64,000 nucleotides of DNA from Streptomyces phaeolivaceus. Lineage in GTDB: Bacteria; Actinomycetota; Actinomycetes; Streptomycetales; Streptomycetaceae. The position numbers and the translations under genes are program-made. The notes under the pieces were generated by a model. The model was not told the DNA's origin. It saw only the letters and a list, made by a program, of their open reading frames with translations, and did not search any database. Below are positions 24,544 to 34,179 of this stretch, in pieces. The stretch is taken from contig NZ_CP045096.1 in the NCBI RefSeq assembly GCF_009184865.1, positions 9,362,001-9,426,000 of the forward strand, in the 5' to 3' direction. Positions within the stretch are counted from its first letter, which is position 1; each line of letters starts with the position of its first letter.

Positions 24544-24762
24544 TCAACTGTCGTACGCCGCGGACACATAGACCGTGCGCGGCGGCAGATACTCGATCAC
24601 CATCACGAGCGTCCCCGGCTCGATCCGGTCCTTCGCGGAGGCGGGGTACGCGAGAAAGTGCTCGGCGCCGCCCCGCACCCGGACGATCACCTCGCCGACG
24701 AGCCCGGGACCGACCGCACCGGTCACCCGTCCCATCAGCCCGACCATCGACGCTTCGTCCAT
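24544..24762 (-). CDS. Small NfeD-like OB-fold protein
   Basis: 72 residues (74 if GTG at 24768 is used): LMGRVTGAVGPGLVGEVIVRV, then AEHFLAYPASAKDRIEPGTLVMVIEYLPPRTVYV. Gly near the start, a GTxVMVxEYxPPxxVxV strand pair and its position just upstream of flotillin fit the soluble OB domain of NfeD proteins. It has no membrane helix or protease domain, so it may act only as a flotillin partner. Confidence 0.7.
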   Translation of the reverse strand: MDEASMVGLMGRVTGAVGPGLVGEVIVRVRGGAEHFLAYPASAKDRIEPGTLVMVIEYLPPRTVYVSAAYDS

Positions 24763-24831
24763 GGTCACAGCCTACGGGTCACATCCCGACACCGAACCCG
24801 CGCACACGGTGGGCACGAACCCGGCGCACAC

Positions 24832-24877
24832 GGTCTGCGTGAACTGGCGCTCGCGGTCTGCGTGAACTGGCGCTCGC
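24832..24877. repeat. Perfect 23-base tandem duplication
   Basis: Two adjacent identical 23-mers (GGTCTGCGTGAACTGGCGCT plus CGC) lie in the spacer between the NfeD-like and amidase genes; two GCGCACACGGT copies precede them. Confidence 0.9.
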
Positions 24878-24894
24878 GAAGGGCGCGATACCGC

Positions 24895-26317
24895 TCACGC
24901 GACGGGCGAGTCCGCCGTGGCGTGCTCCGGCGGCCACCGCTCGTGCCAGCGCTGGTCCGCCTCCAACTGCGCGGCCAGCGGCAGCGGAAGAGGCTCGCTG
25001 TTCGCCGGGCCGAGCAACTGCGCGCCCACCGGCAGCCCGTCCTCCACGAACCCGGCCGGGACGTTCACCCCGGGCCAGCCCAGCACGTTCCACGGCCAGG
25101 CGTACGGGCAGGCCGCGATCATCGCGCGGTCGGTGCCGAGTCCGCCGAGGTTCAGCATGGAGCCGACACGCGGCGGGGGAGCGGCGGTCGTCGGCGCCAG
25201 CAGCACGTCGTACGAGGTGAACAGCGCGCCGATCCGCCGGTGCGGGGCGACCTCCGCGCGGCGGGCCATGCGCAGGGGCGCGCCGCCGAGCAGCCGGCCG
25301 TGGCGGGCGGCGTCCAGGGTGCGCCGGTCGAGAAGGCTCTGCTCGGTGATGGCGCCGACCCGTTCGGCGATACCGGCGGTGGCGCGCGGGACGAAGGTCA
25401 GCCCGATCTGCCCGTACCGGGGCTCCGCCTCCTCCACCGCGTGTCCGAGCCCGGCGAGCCGTTCCGCCAGCGCCCGCACCCGCTCCTCCACCCGGGGGTC
25501 GAGCCGGGCGGGCAGCGCGGTGAACGGCGGTTTCAGGGACAGCGCGATCCGCAGCCGCCCCGGGTCTCGGCCGACGGCCTCGGAGGCGTCGACGGCGAGG
25601 GGTCGGTGCAGATCGCCCTCGTGGTTGCCGCTCGCCGCGTCCAGCAGCAGAGCGGCGTCGGCGACCGTGCGGGCGAGGGTGCCGTTGACGGTGATGCCCT
25701 GGAAGGACTCCGCGTGCGGCCAGGTCGAGATCCGGCCGCGCTGCGGCTTGACGCCGATGAGATGCGTCCAGGAGGCCGGGATACGGACCGACCCGGCGCC
25801 GTCGGAGCCGAGCGCGGCGGGAACGAGGCCCGCCGCGACGGCCGCCGCCGATCCGCCGGAGGAGCCGCCGGGGGTGTGGTCCGGATGCCAGGGATTCCGG
25901 GTGGCGCCGAGGGGGCCCCTCCGTGAACGGCCACTGCCCCAGCTCGCAGGTGTTGGTCTTGCCGACGACGATCGCCCCCGCCGCGCGCAGCCGTCGTACG
26001 GCCTCGCCGTCCTCCGGCAGCGAGGGGAACTCCCCCCGGCAGCCGAACGCGGTCGGTTCGCCCGCCACGTCCATGTCGTCCTTCACGGCCACCGGCACAC
26101 CGAGCAGGGGCCGCCGGCCGCCCTCCGCCAGCTCCTTGTCCGCCGCGCCGGCCTCCACGAGCGCCGCCTCGGCCCGGACCCGCCGGAACGCGTTCACCGT
26201 CCCCTGACTCGCCTCGATCCGGGCGAGCGTCGCCTCCACCAGCGCCCGCGACGTCACCTCCCCCGCCGCCAGTGCGCGAGCGCACTCCACGAGACCCGGC
26301 GCACGGTCGACACCCAT
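24895..26317 (-). pseudogene. Amidase-signature hydrolase, frameshifted
   Basis: From ATG 26317 (preceded by GGAGGTG) the frame encodes an amidase N-terminus with catalytic Lys in GVPVAVKDDMDVAG and TNTCELGQWPFTEG. At a G5C4 run (25911-25919) one base too many shifts the frame. The expected GATRNPWHPDHTPGGSSGGS, with the serine pair of the Ser-cisSer-Lys triad, then continues in the neighbouring frame to the stop at 24895 (APTTAAPPPRVG, CPYAWPWNVLGWPG). All parts of a normal 470-residue enzyme exist, so it is either a recent pseudogene or a homopolymer sequencing error. Divergent from the LacI regulator. Confidence 0.8.
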
Positions 26318-26894
26318 ACGGAACACCTCCGGAAGCAGGATTTCTACGTCATGGCTTCTCCTCGTGCGGGTACCGCGTCCACGGTGCCTTGCGCACCGCG
26401 CCGCGTGCCAACGGTTCGTACGGCGATGATGAGCGCGTCGGCGAGGCGCGCGGAGGCCGTCGTACGGCGGTGGATGCCCGCCGTCCGGCGGGTGGCCCGC
26501 ACCCACATCGAACACACAGTTCACGCCATAGCTTCCGGGCGTCGCCGCCCCGACGCGCCCGCGCAGGTGGGCGATCGCCGGACCGGGGGAGAGCGGTCCG
26601 TTGAACATCGTCGAGAGCCGGGCCGTATGTCCTTGGCCAGACGCGAGAACGCGTATCGCCTGCCGGTTCCGACCAGCGGGTCCGCTCCGGGCGCCGATCG
26701 GGCGTCCGGGGGCGGGTGCCGAAAGCACACCTTTGTGCGGATGGCGCGAAATGGCCGCCGGGTTGAACAGATTTCGAACACATTCGCCAAACTGCCCAGC
26801 CACAAAGATCGGTGGCCCGAACCCCGAGCCACCGTAGGGCCGGTAGTCCCCCGGCCGGAACGACCTTCACCGCTTCTGCAAGGATGCCGTCCTC
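26318..26894. other. Spacer between amidase and LacI regulator
   Basis: 577 bases with no credible gene: frames through it give Arg/Pro-rich peptides only. It must contain the promoters of the divergent amidase and LacI genes. A lower-GC patch near 26762-26790 (AACAGATTTCGAACACATTC) is the best promoter candidate. No clear LacI palindrome was found. Confidence 0.4.
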
Positions 26895-27929
26895 ATGGTG
26901 CAGATACCGAAAGAGCCCGCCCCGCCCTCGCCCCTGCAGCGATCCGTGCCCACGAGCGCCGATGTGGCACGACTCGCGGGTGTCTCCCGCGCGACGGTCA
27001 GCTACGTCCTCAACAACACCAGCGCGGTCCGGATCAGTGAGCCGACCCGCCGCCGGGTCCACGAGGCAGCCAAGGAACTCGGCTACGTGCCCCACGCGGC
27101 GGCCCGCAGCCTGCGCGCCGGCCACAGCCGCCTGGTGCTGATGCCCACCCCGAACGTGCCCATCGGGCCGCTCTACAGCCAGTTCATCAACGAGATCCAA
27201 TGGGCCCTCAGCCGCCTCGACTACACGGTCGTGCAGCACGGCGGCATCGGCCTGCGCGGCGACGACGCCGCCCGCGCCTGGGCCGAACTGCGCCCCGTCG
27301 CCGTGATCGTGCCCGGCGTCGGCCTCGGCCCGCAGGGCGTCGCCGTCCTCAAGCGCTCCGGCGCCAAGGCCGTCGTCACCCTCACCCCCGAACCCGTCGA
27401 GGGCGCCCACGCGCTGATCCTGGACCACGCGGGCGTCGGCCACAGCGCCGGCCGGCACCTCGTGGAGCGCGGCAGGCGCCGTATCGGTGTCGTCGTGCCC
27501 GAGGAGCCCGGCTTCGGGGTGTTCTCCCAGCCCCGGCTGGCCGGCGTACGGCGCGCGGTGCAGGGCACGGACGCCACGGTCACGGAACTGCCGCTCGCCT
27601 ACGACGAGGCCGCCGCCGCCCGGCTCGCCCGCGACTGGCGCTCGCTCGGTCTGGACGCGGTGTTCGCGTACAACGACGAATACGCGATGCTGGTGATGCG
27701 GGCCCTTCAGGACGAGGGCGTCGGCGTTCCCGGGGAGACGGCCGTGGTCGGGGCCGACGACCTGATGCTCGGCCGGCTGCTTCGGCCGCGCCTCAGCACC
27801 GTCCACCTGGAGCTGCCGTCCGGACGGCACCTCGCGGAACTGGTCGACCGCGTGGTGCGCGACCCCGCGTCGGTCCCCACGACCCACGATGTGCTGGGCG
27901 CGCGGATCGTGCACCGCGAATCGAGCTGA
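26895..27929 (+). CDS. LacI family transcriptional regulator
   Basis: 344 residues. Helix-turn-helix and hinge at about residues 19-76 (SADVARLAGVSRATVSYVLN, RVHEAAKELGYVPHAAARSL), then a periplasmic-binding-like effector domain (VFAYNDEYAMLVMRAL, VVGADDLMLGRLLRPRLSTV). ATG at 26895. It lies 85 bases upstream of the pobA-like gene and divergent from the amidase, so either may be its target. Effector unknown. Confidence 0.9.
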   Translation: MVQIPKEPAPPSPLQRSVPTSADVARLAGVSRATVSYVLNNTSAVRISEPTRRRVHEAAKELGYVPHAAARSLRAGHSRLVLMPTPNVPIGPLYSQFINEIQWALSRLDYTVVQHGGIGLRGDDAARAWAELRPVAVIVPGVGLGPQGVAVLKRSGAKAVVTLTPEPVEGAHALILDHAGVGHSAGRHLVERGRRRIGVVVPEEPGFGVFSQPRLAGVRRAVQGTDATVTELPLAYDEAAAARLARDWRSLGLDAVFAYNDEYAMLVMRALQDEGVGVPGETAVVGADDLMLGRLLRPRLSTVHLELPSGRHLAELVDRVVRDPASVPTTHDVLGARIVHRESS

Positions 27930-28014
27930 ACGGCGGGACGGCAGGGGCGCCGAACGGCGACAATCGCGTGCAGCGGACCGGGCAGGACCGGACCCTCGCC
28001 TCGTGAGGCGCGCC

Positions 28015-29215
28015 ATGCGCACGACGGTCGGCATCATCGGCGGGGGCCCCGCCGGGCTCCTCCTCGCCCGGCTGCCGCACCGGGCGGACATCGACTGCGT
28101 GGCCCTGGAGAGCCGCACCCGGGCGCACGGCGAACAGGGGCGGCACGCCGGGCTGCTGGAGCAGGGCACGGTCGACGCCCTGCGCGCGTGCGGCGCCGCC
28201 GAACGACTGGAGACCGAGGGCCGGGTGCAGCACGGCGTCGAGCTGCGCTTCGACCGCGAGCGGCACCGCCTCGGCCGCGAGCGGTACCGCCTCGGCCTCC
28301 CGGCCCTCACCGGCGGCCGTACGGTCACGGTCCATGACCCGACGGAGCTGGTGAAGGACCTCGTCGCCCTGGCGACTCGCCGAAGGAGCACCGCTGTTGT
28401 TCCAGGCGGAGGCGATCGGCGTCGGGGGCGCGCTCGGTGAGCGGCCGGTGGTGCACTTCGTCCACGACGGCTACCAGGAGGAGTTGTCCTGCGAGTGGGT
28501 GGTCGGCTGCGACGGCTTCCATGGCGTCTCCCGCCATGTGTTCCCCGCCCCGGCCCGCCGGGTGCACGAGTACGAGTACCCGTACTCCTGGCTCGGCGTC
28601 CTGGCCGAAGTCCCGCCGCCCGGCGAGGAGTCGGTCTACGCGCGCGGCGACCACGGCTTCGCCCCGCACGGCATGCGCTCACCGTCGGAGTCCCTGTTCC
28701 GGCTCCAGGTCCCCAACGGCACCGACCCGGGCGAATGGCCCGACGAGCGGATCTGGGACGAACTCGCCGCCCGCCTCGCGCTCGACGCCGATGGGACCCT
28801 GGAACGCGGCCCGATCACCGCCAAGTCAGTGACCCCGATGAGGAGTTATGTCCACGAGCCGATGCGCCACGGACGGCTGCTGCTGGCCGGGGACGCGGCC
28901 CACGTCCTGCCGCCCACCGGCGACAAGGGCCTCAACCTCGCCGTCTCCGACGTCCGCGTCCTGGCCCAGGCCCTCATCGAGCTGTACGAGGGCAAATCGG
29001 CGCAACTCCTCGACCGGTACTCGGAGTTGTGCCTCGACCGGATCTGGCAGGCCACCCGCTTCGCCTACGACATGACCCGGATGCTGCACACCCGGCCCGA
29101 CGGGGGCGCCTTCGACCGGCGCCTCCAACTCGCCCGGCTGCGCCGGATCACGGCGTCCCGGCAGGCGGCGCCCGAACTGGCCGCCCACTACACGGGACTA
29201 CCGCTGACCTGGTGA
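28015..29215 (+). pseudogene. pobA: 4-hydroxybenzoate 3-monooxygenase (PobA-like), frameshifted
   Basis: The first frame encodes TVGIIGGGPAGLLLARL (FAD Rossmann motif) and HAGLLEQGTVDALRACGA, up to ELVKDLVAL; the second resumes at LLFQAEAIGV with CDGFHGVSRH (DG motif) and LLAGDAAHVLPPTGDKGLNL (GD motif). Together they cover a normal para-hydroxybenzoate hydroxylase of about 395 residues. The break is an extra base near 28371-28376 (GGCGACTC). A 21-base tandem duplication (28255-28296) adds seven residues before the PALTGGR segment. The intact enzyme would turn 4-hydroxybenzoate into protocatechuate. Two differences from the family favour a true pseudogene. Confidence 0.82.
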
Positions 29216-29225
29216 ACCGGCCGGT

Positions 29226-29612
29226 TCACTGACCGTTCTGCTCGACCTGCGCCTGCTGCTCGGCGACCGCCTTGCGGACCTCGTCCATGTCCAGCTCGCG
29301 GGCCTGTCCGATGACATCGGTCAGCGCGGCCTCGGGCAGCGCGCCCGGCTGCGCGAACACGGCGACCTGGTCGCGGACGATCATCAGCGTCGGGATCGAC
29401 TGGATACCGAAGGCCTGCGCCAGCTCCGGCTGCGCCTCGGTGTCCACCTTGCCGAACACCAGGTCCGGGTTGTCACCGGCGGCCTTCTCGTAGACCGGGG
29501 CGAACTGCCGGCACGGCCCGCACCACGACGCCCAGAAGTCGATCAGGACGAACTCGTTCTCGGTGACCGTCTGGTCGAAGTTCTCCTTGGTGAGCTCCAC
29601 GGTGCTGCTCAT
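29226..29612 (-). CDS. Thioredoxin
   Basis: 128 residues with FWASWCGPCRQFAPVYEKAA (WCGPC redox centre) and GIQSIPTLMIVRD (cis-Pro). It has a C-terminal charged extension (ELDMDEVRKAVAEQQ) beyond the standard 108 residues. ATG at 29612. Cytosolic disulfide reductant; convergent with the pobA remnant and divergent from a disulfide oxidoreductase that could be functionally linked. Confidence 0.95.
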   Translation of the reverse strand: MSSTVELTKENFDQTVTENEFVLIDFWASWCGPCRQFAPVYEKAAGDNPDLVFGKVDTEAQPELAQAFGIQSIPTLMIVRDQVAVFAQPGALPEAALTDVIGQARELDMDEVRKAVAEQQAQVEQNGQ

Positions 29613-29738
29613 GGCGTGCATCCCTCTTCCTGGTATCGGTGCTCGGGCGAGCCGCTTGCGACAACGCCGGCCCGCGACGGCGTATTCCGCGCGCGTACCC
29701 GTGTGGCCACGGCGCACACCACCAACCAGACTGGCCCC

Positions 29739-31211
29739 ATGACGGATACGGAGAACACCGATACGGAACACGCCGACGACACGGCGGAAGCCACGACGAC
29801 CGAGTACGACGTGGTGGTGCTCGGTGCCGGACCCGTGGGGGAGAACGTCGCCGACCGCACCCGCGCGGCCGGGCTGTCGACCGCGGTCGTGGAGAGCGAA
29901 CTGGTCGGCGGCGAGTGCTCGTACTGGGCGTGCATGCCCAGCAAGGCCCTGCTGCGCCCCGCGATCGCCCGCGCCGACGCCCGCCGCGTCCCCGGCCTGC
30001 GCCAGCTCGTCGACGGCCCGCTGGACGCAGCCGAGGTCCTCGCGCACCGCGACTACGAGACCTCCCACTGGAAGGACGACGGCCAGATCGGCTGGCTGGA
30101 CAGCATCGGGGTGGCGTTCCACCGGGGCCACGGCCGCCTCGCCGGACCCCGCCGGGTGATCGTGGACGCCGCCGACGGCGGGCGCCACGTCCTCACCGCC
30201 CGGCACGCCGTGGTCGTCTCCACCGGCAGCCGCGCGCTCCTGCCCGACCTGCCGGGACTGGCCCAGGTCAAGCCCTGGACCAGCCGTGAGGCCACCAGCG
30301 CCCAGGCGGTCCCCGGCCGGCTGATCGTCGTCGGCGGCGGTGTCGTCGCCGTCGAGATGGCCACCGCCTGGCGCTCCCTCGGCTCCGAGGTCACCCTCCT
30401 CGTCCGCGGCAAGGGCCTGCTGCCCCGGATGGAGCCCTTCGCCGGGGAACTGATCGCCGAGGCGCTCGTCGAGGCGGGCGCGGACGTCCGCACCGGTACG
30501 TCCGTGACGGCCGTGTCCCGGGAGAACGGCACCGTGGTGGCCCTCACCGACACCGGCGACCGGCTGGAGGCCGACGAGATCCTCTTCGCCACCGGCCGCG
30601 CCCCGCGCACCGAGGACATCGGCCTCGACACCGTCGGCCTGGAGTCCGGCGCGTGGCTGTCCGTGGACGACAGCCTCCGGGTGACGGGCAGCGACTGGCT
30701 GTACGGGGTCGGCGACGTCAACCACCGGGCGCTCCTCACCCATCAGGGCAAGTACCAGGCCCGGATCGCCGGGGCCGCCATCGCCGCCCGCGCGGCCGGG
30801 GTGCCGATCCTGGAGAGCGACCCGTGGGGCGCCCACGCGGCCACCGCCGACCACGCCGCCGTCCCCCAGGTCGTCTTCACCGACCCCGAGGCCGGCGCCG
30901 TCGGCCTCTCCCTCGCCGAGGCCGAGCAGGCCGGGCTCCGGGTCCGCGCGGTCGACGTCGAGTTCTCCTCCGTCGCGGGCGCGGGCCTGTACGCCGACGG
31001 CTACCGGGGCCGCGCCCGCATGATCGTCGACCTGGACCGCGAGACCCTCGTCGGCGTCACCTTCGTCGGCCCCGCCGTCGGCGAACTCGTCCACTCCGCC
31101 ACCGTCGCCGTCGCCGGGGAGGTCCCGATCGGGCGCCTGTGGCACGCGGTGCCCTCGTACCCGACGATCAGCGAGGTGTGGCTGCGGCTGCTGGAGGCGT
31201 ACCGGGGCTGA
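29739..31211 (+). CDS. Class I pyridine nucleotide-disulfide oxidoreductase
   Basis: 490 residues. VVLGAGPVGENVADRTR (FAD), redox disulfide in GGECSYWACMPSKALLRP (two Cys five apart), VVVGGG-type NAD(P) motif near 195-215 (LIVVGGGVVAVEMATAW), YGVGDVNHRALLTHQGKY and dimerisation domain with HAVPSYPTISEVW, the His-Pro-Thr region supplying the catalytic base. It resembles dihydrolipoamide dehydrogenases and mercuric reductase-like enzymes, but no lipoyl or metal domain is present. ATG at 29739; upstream residues are not family-like. Substrate unknown. Confidence 0.88.
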   Translation: MTDTENTDTEHADDTAEATTTEYDVVVLGAGPVGENVADRTRAAGLSTAVVESELVGGECSYWACMPSKALLRPAIARADARRVPGLRQLVDGPLDAAEVLAHRDYETSHWKDDGQIGWLDSIGVAFHRGHGRLAGPRRVIVDAADGGRHVLTARHAVVVSTGSRALLPDLPGLAQVKPWTSREATSAQAVPGRLIVVGGGVVAVEMATAWRSLGSEVTLLVRGKGLLPRMEPFAGELIAEALVEAGADVRTGTSVTAVSRENGTVVALTDTGDRLEADEILFATGRAPRTEDIGLDTVGLESGAWLSVDDSLRVTGSDWLYGVGDVNHRALLTHQGKYQARIAGAAIAARAAGVPILESDPWGAHAATADHAAVPQVVFTDPEAGAVGLSLAEAEQAGLRVRAVDVEFSSVAGAGLYADGYRGRARMIVDLDRETLVGVTFVGPAVGELVHSATVAVAGEVPIGRLWHAVPSYPTISEVWLRLLEAYRG

Positions 31212-31243
31212 ACCGGACGGCGATGCGCGTACCGGCCGCGGCG

Positions 31244-32008
31244 CTACTCGGGGAGCAGGAAGCCCAGCTCCCGCGCGGCCCTGGCCGGGATCGGATCGTT
31301 CCAGCGGTCGGCCATCGCCTGGTTCGAGGAGAGCGAACGCAACTCGGCGTGGTCGAGGTAGAGCGTTCCGTTCAGGTGGTCCGTCTCGTGTTGGACGATC
31401 CGGGCGGGCCACCCCGAGAACTCCTCGTCCACCGCCCGCCCGTGCTCGTCGAGCGCCCGCAGCCGCACCTTGGCGTGCCGGGCCACCACGGCCTGCCAGC
31501 CCGGCACGCTCAGACAGCCCTCGAAGAACGCGTCACGGAACGACCCGACCGCCTCGTACGCCGGATTGACCAGGACCCGGAACGGCTGCGGCACCCGGCC
31601 CCGGGCGAGCCGGACCTCCTCCGGGACCGGCGCGGGATCCTCGATCACCGCGATCCGCAGCGACACCCCGACCTGGGGTGCGGCGAGCCCGACGCCCGGG
31701 GCCGCGTGCATGGTGGCGCGCAGGGCGGCGACGAACCGGGCCAGGAGCCCCAAGTCCAGCTGCCCGTCGAAGGGTTCGGCGGTACGGCGCAGCACCGGAT
31801 CGCCCGCGGCGACGATCGGCAGCGGCCCCTCATGGGCGAGGAGCTCCTCCACCCGGTCGCTCAGGGGACGGGACGCGATGCGATCGGGTGCGGAGGCCGT
31901 CGGCGGTGCGGAGGCCGTCGGCCGCGCGGAAGCCGTCGGCCGCGCGGAAGCCGCCGGGTACTCGCCAGCGGTCGGGTCTTCGTCAGTCGTCGGGTGTTCG
32001 GAAGCCAT
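31244..32008 (-). CDS. def: Peptide deformylase
   Basis: 254 residues with the three deformylase motifs: GVGLAAPQVG, EGCLSVPGW (metal Cys) and QHETDHLNGTLY (HExxH). It removes the formyl group from new N-termini. The N-terminus before about residue 55 is a low-complexity Ala-Ser-Pro-Thr extension; four 18-base tandem repeats (31887-31958) encode it, so the true start may lie further in. ATG at 32008 is the first plausible Met. Streptomycetes usually have several deformylase genes. Confidence 0.9.
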   Translation of the reverse strand: MASEHPTTDEDPTAGEYPAASARPTASARPTASAPPTASAPDRIASRPLSDRVEELLAHEGPLPIVAAGDPVLRRTAEPFDGQLDLGLLARFVAALRATMHAAPGVGLAAPQVGVSLRIAVIEDPAPVPEEVRLARGRVPQPFRVLVNPAYEAVGSFRDAFFEGCLSVPGWQAVVARHAKVRLRALDEHGRAVDEEFSGWPARIVQHETDHLNGTLYLDHAELRSLSSNQAMADRWNDPIPARAARELGFLLPE

Positions 32009-32175
32009 CGGGTCAGGATGCCAACCGCGCCTCCGCGACGCGAGGCGGCTCTCGCGGGCCCGCTCCCACCGGTACGGGTGTGTGACCCGCCTCACACGAA
32101 GTGCCGGGAACTCGACGCGTACACGCCCCGACTACTCAACCGCCACGACGTCCCCGCATCCCGGAGCGCCCGCCG

Positions 32176-33597
32176 ATGACCATCGCCCCCTCGACCGAGA
32201 CGGACGAGCCCCAGAAACCCGTCGCCAAGCCCGACGGCGCGACGAAGGGCTGGGCCTCCCTCCGGCCGCTCGTCCTGCGGCTGCACTTCTACGCGGGCGT
32301 CCTCGTCGCCCCGTTCCTGCTGGTCGCCGCCCTGACCGGCGGGCTGTACGCCGCCTCCTTCTCGATCGAGAGGATCGTCTACGCGGACCAGATGACCGTC
32401 GCGAAGGTCGGCGACGAGAAGCTGCCCATCTCCGAGCAGGTCGCCGCCGCCCGTGAGGCGCACCCCGAGGGCACCGTCTCCGCCGTACGCCCCTCGCCCG
32501 AGGACGACGCCACGACCCGGGTGATGCTGACCGGCGTCGAGGGCATCGACGAGACCAACACACTCGCGGTGTTCGTCGACCCGTACACGGCGGAGGTGCG
32601 CGGCGCCCTGGAGCAGTACGGCTCCACCGGCGCGCTGCCGGTGCGGACCTGGATCGACAAGTTCCACGCCAACCTGCGGCTCGGTGAGACCGGCCGCCTC
32701 TACAGCGAACTCGCCGCCAGCTGGCTGTGGGTCATCTCGGCCGGCGGCCTCGTGCTCTGGTTCGCCCGCCGCCGCTCCCAGCGCAAGGTGCGCGGCACCA
32801 CCGGCCGCCGCCGCACCCTGGGCCTGCACGGCACGGTCGGCGTCTGGGCCGCCGCCGGGTTCTTCTTCCTCTCGGCGACGGGCCTGACCTGGTCGACGTA
32901 CGCGGGCGCCAACATCGAGGTCCTGCGCACCGAACTGCACCAGGCCACCCCGGCCATCTCGGCCGCGGCCGGCGACCACGGCGGTCACGGCGGCGGCGCG
33001 ACGCAGAAGACGGAGGAAGGGGGCGAGGCCACGACGGGCGACCTCGACAAGATCCTCGCCGCCGCACGCGCCGAGGGCCTCGGCGACCCGGTGGAGATCG
33101 TGCCGCCCGCCGACGCGGCCTCCACGTACGTCGTGAAGCAGGTCCAGCGCAGCTGGCCCACCAAGCAGGACGCGGTGGCCGTGGACCCGGCGAGCGCCGA
33201 GGTCACCGACACCCTCCGGTTCGCCGACTACCCGGTCCTCGCCAAGCTGTCCCGCTGGGGCATCGACGGCCACACCGGCGTCCTCTTCGGCCTGGCCAAC
33301 CAGCTGCTCCTGATGGCCCTCGCGGGCTCCCTGGTCGTGCTGATCCTCTGGGGCTACCGCATGTGGTGGCAGCGCGGCCGGGCCTCGTCCTTCGGCCGCC
33401 CGATCCCACGCGGCGCCTGGCAGCAGGTCCCGCCCCAGATCCTGGTCCCCGCCCTCGCGGTCATCGCCGTCCTCGGCTACTTCGTCCCGCTCCTTGGCAT
33501 CCCGCTCGCCGTGTTCATCGCGGTGGACGTCGTTCTGGGCGAGATGGCGCACCGACGCGGCAAGCGGTCGTACGGCGGCCGGGTGGAGGCGAAGTAG
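32176..33597 (+). CDS. PepSY-associated membrane protein
   Basis: 473 residues. Four or more membrane helices: FYAGVLVAPFLLVAALTGGLY near 40-60, WLWVISAGGLVLWF near 180-195, TVGVWAAAGFFFLSATGLTW near 220-240, and a C-terminal group (LLLMALAGSLVVLILWGY, ILVPALAVIAVLGY). The first helix begins with LHFYAGV and the fourth region with HTGVLFGL, the conserved His sites of PepSY_TM proteins. A His/Gly-rich loop (GDHGGHGGG) near 275 could bind metal. Such proteins are tied to ferric-siderophore reduction and heme or metal handling; function here not proven. Confidence 0.82.
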   Translation: MTIAPSTETDEPQKPVAKPDGATKGWASLRPLVLRLHFYAGVLVAPFLLVAALTGGLYAASFSIERIVYADQMTVAKVGDEKLPISEQVAAAREAHPEGTVSAVRPSPEDDATTRVMLTGVEGIDETNTLAVFVDPYTAEVRGALEQYGSTGALPVRTWIDKFHANLRLGETGRLYSELAASWLWVISAGGLVLWFARRRSQRKVRGTTGRRRTLGLHGTVGVWAAAGFFFLSATGLTWSTYAGANIEVLRTELHQATPAISAAAGDHGGHGGGATQKTEEGGEATTGDLDKILAAARAEGLGDPVEIVPPADAASTYVVKQVQRSWPTKQDAVAVDPASAEVTDTLRFADYPVLAKLSRWGIDGHTGVLFGLANQLLLMALAGSLVVLILWGYRMWWQRGRASSFGRPIPRGAWQQVPPQILVPALAVIAVLGYFVPLLGIPLAVFIAVDVVLGEMAHRRGKRSYGGRVEAK

Positions 33598-33649
33598 CGG
33601 CAGCGGCCGGGCGGAGACGACCCGGGCCTCCAGGGGAGGCGAAGCGGCG

Positions 33650-33683
33650 AGAGGGGGCGCGTCCGACCGGACGCGCCCCCTCT
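33650..33683. terminator. Perfect 15-bp hairpin terminator
   Basis: AGAGGGGGCGCGTCC and GGACGCGCCCCCTCT enclose a four-base loop, 50 bases after the PepSY gene stop. No T-run follows, as is common for Streptomyces terminators. It also faces the 3' end of the TPR gene and may serve both. Confidence 0.8.
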
Positions 33684-33780
33684 GCCTGCGTCGACTGCCT
33701 GCGTCGACGGCCCGCGTCGACCGTCCTCCGCGACCGCTCGGGCGACCGGGGCGCCCCTCACGGCAGCCCGGAGTCGCCTC

Positions 33781-34128
33781 TCACAACCGCTCGAAGTCGC
33801 CCGCGAGCGCCGAGGCGATCCGCAGATGAGACTCCGCCTCGTCGTGCCGGGCCTGCCGCTCCAGCGTGCGGCCCAGCATCAGCCGGGCGTAGTGCTCCAC
33901 CGGGTCCCGCTCGACGAGAACCCGCAACTCGGCCTCGGCGCGGCGCAGTTGGGCCGAGTGGTAGTAGGCGCGGGCCAGCAGCAGCCGTGGGCCGGTCTGC
34001 TCCGGAACCTCCTCGACCAGCGGGCCGAGGACGCGCGCGGCGGCGGCGTAGTCCTTGGCGTCGAAGAACATCCGGGCGCGCTCCCAGCGCTCGGCGGCGG
34101 ACCCGTGGTCGTAGTACGTCGTGTCCAC
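33781..34128 (-). CDS. Tetratricopeptide repeat protein
   Basis: 115 residues, nearly all TPR helices: ERWERARMFFDAKDYAAAARVL, GPRLLLARAYYHSAQLRRAE and EHYARLMLGRTLERQARHDEAESHL. Soluble adaptor-like protein. ATG at 34128. It stands alone between the PepSY and MarR genes; partner unknown. Confidence 0.85.
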   Translation of the reverse strand: MDTTYYDHGSAAERWERARMFFDAKDYAAAARVLGPLVEEVPEQTGPRLLLARAYYHSAQLRRAEAELRVLVERDPVEHYARLMLGRTLERQARHDEAESHLRIASALAGDFERL

Positions 34129-34179
34129 TGATGACCTCCTTCGACGGCCCAGAACCCCCGATGGCGGTTGAATATTCCA

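Noticed and set aside
28397..29215. A separate 272-residue flavoprotein gene
   Set aside because: It lacks the N-terminal FAD Rossmann fold, which is found in the preceding frame. It is the second half of the frameshifted pobA.
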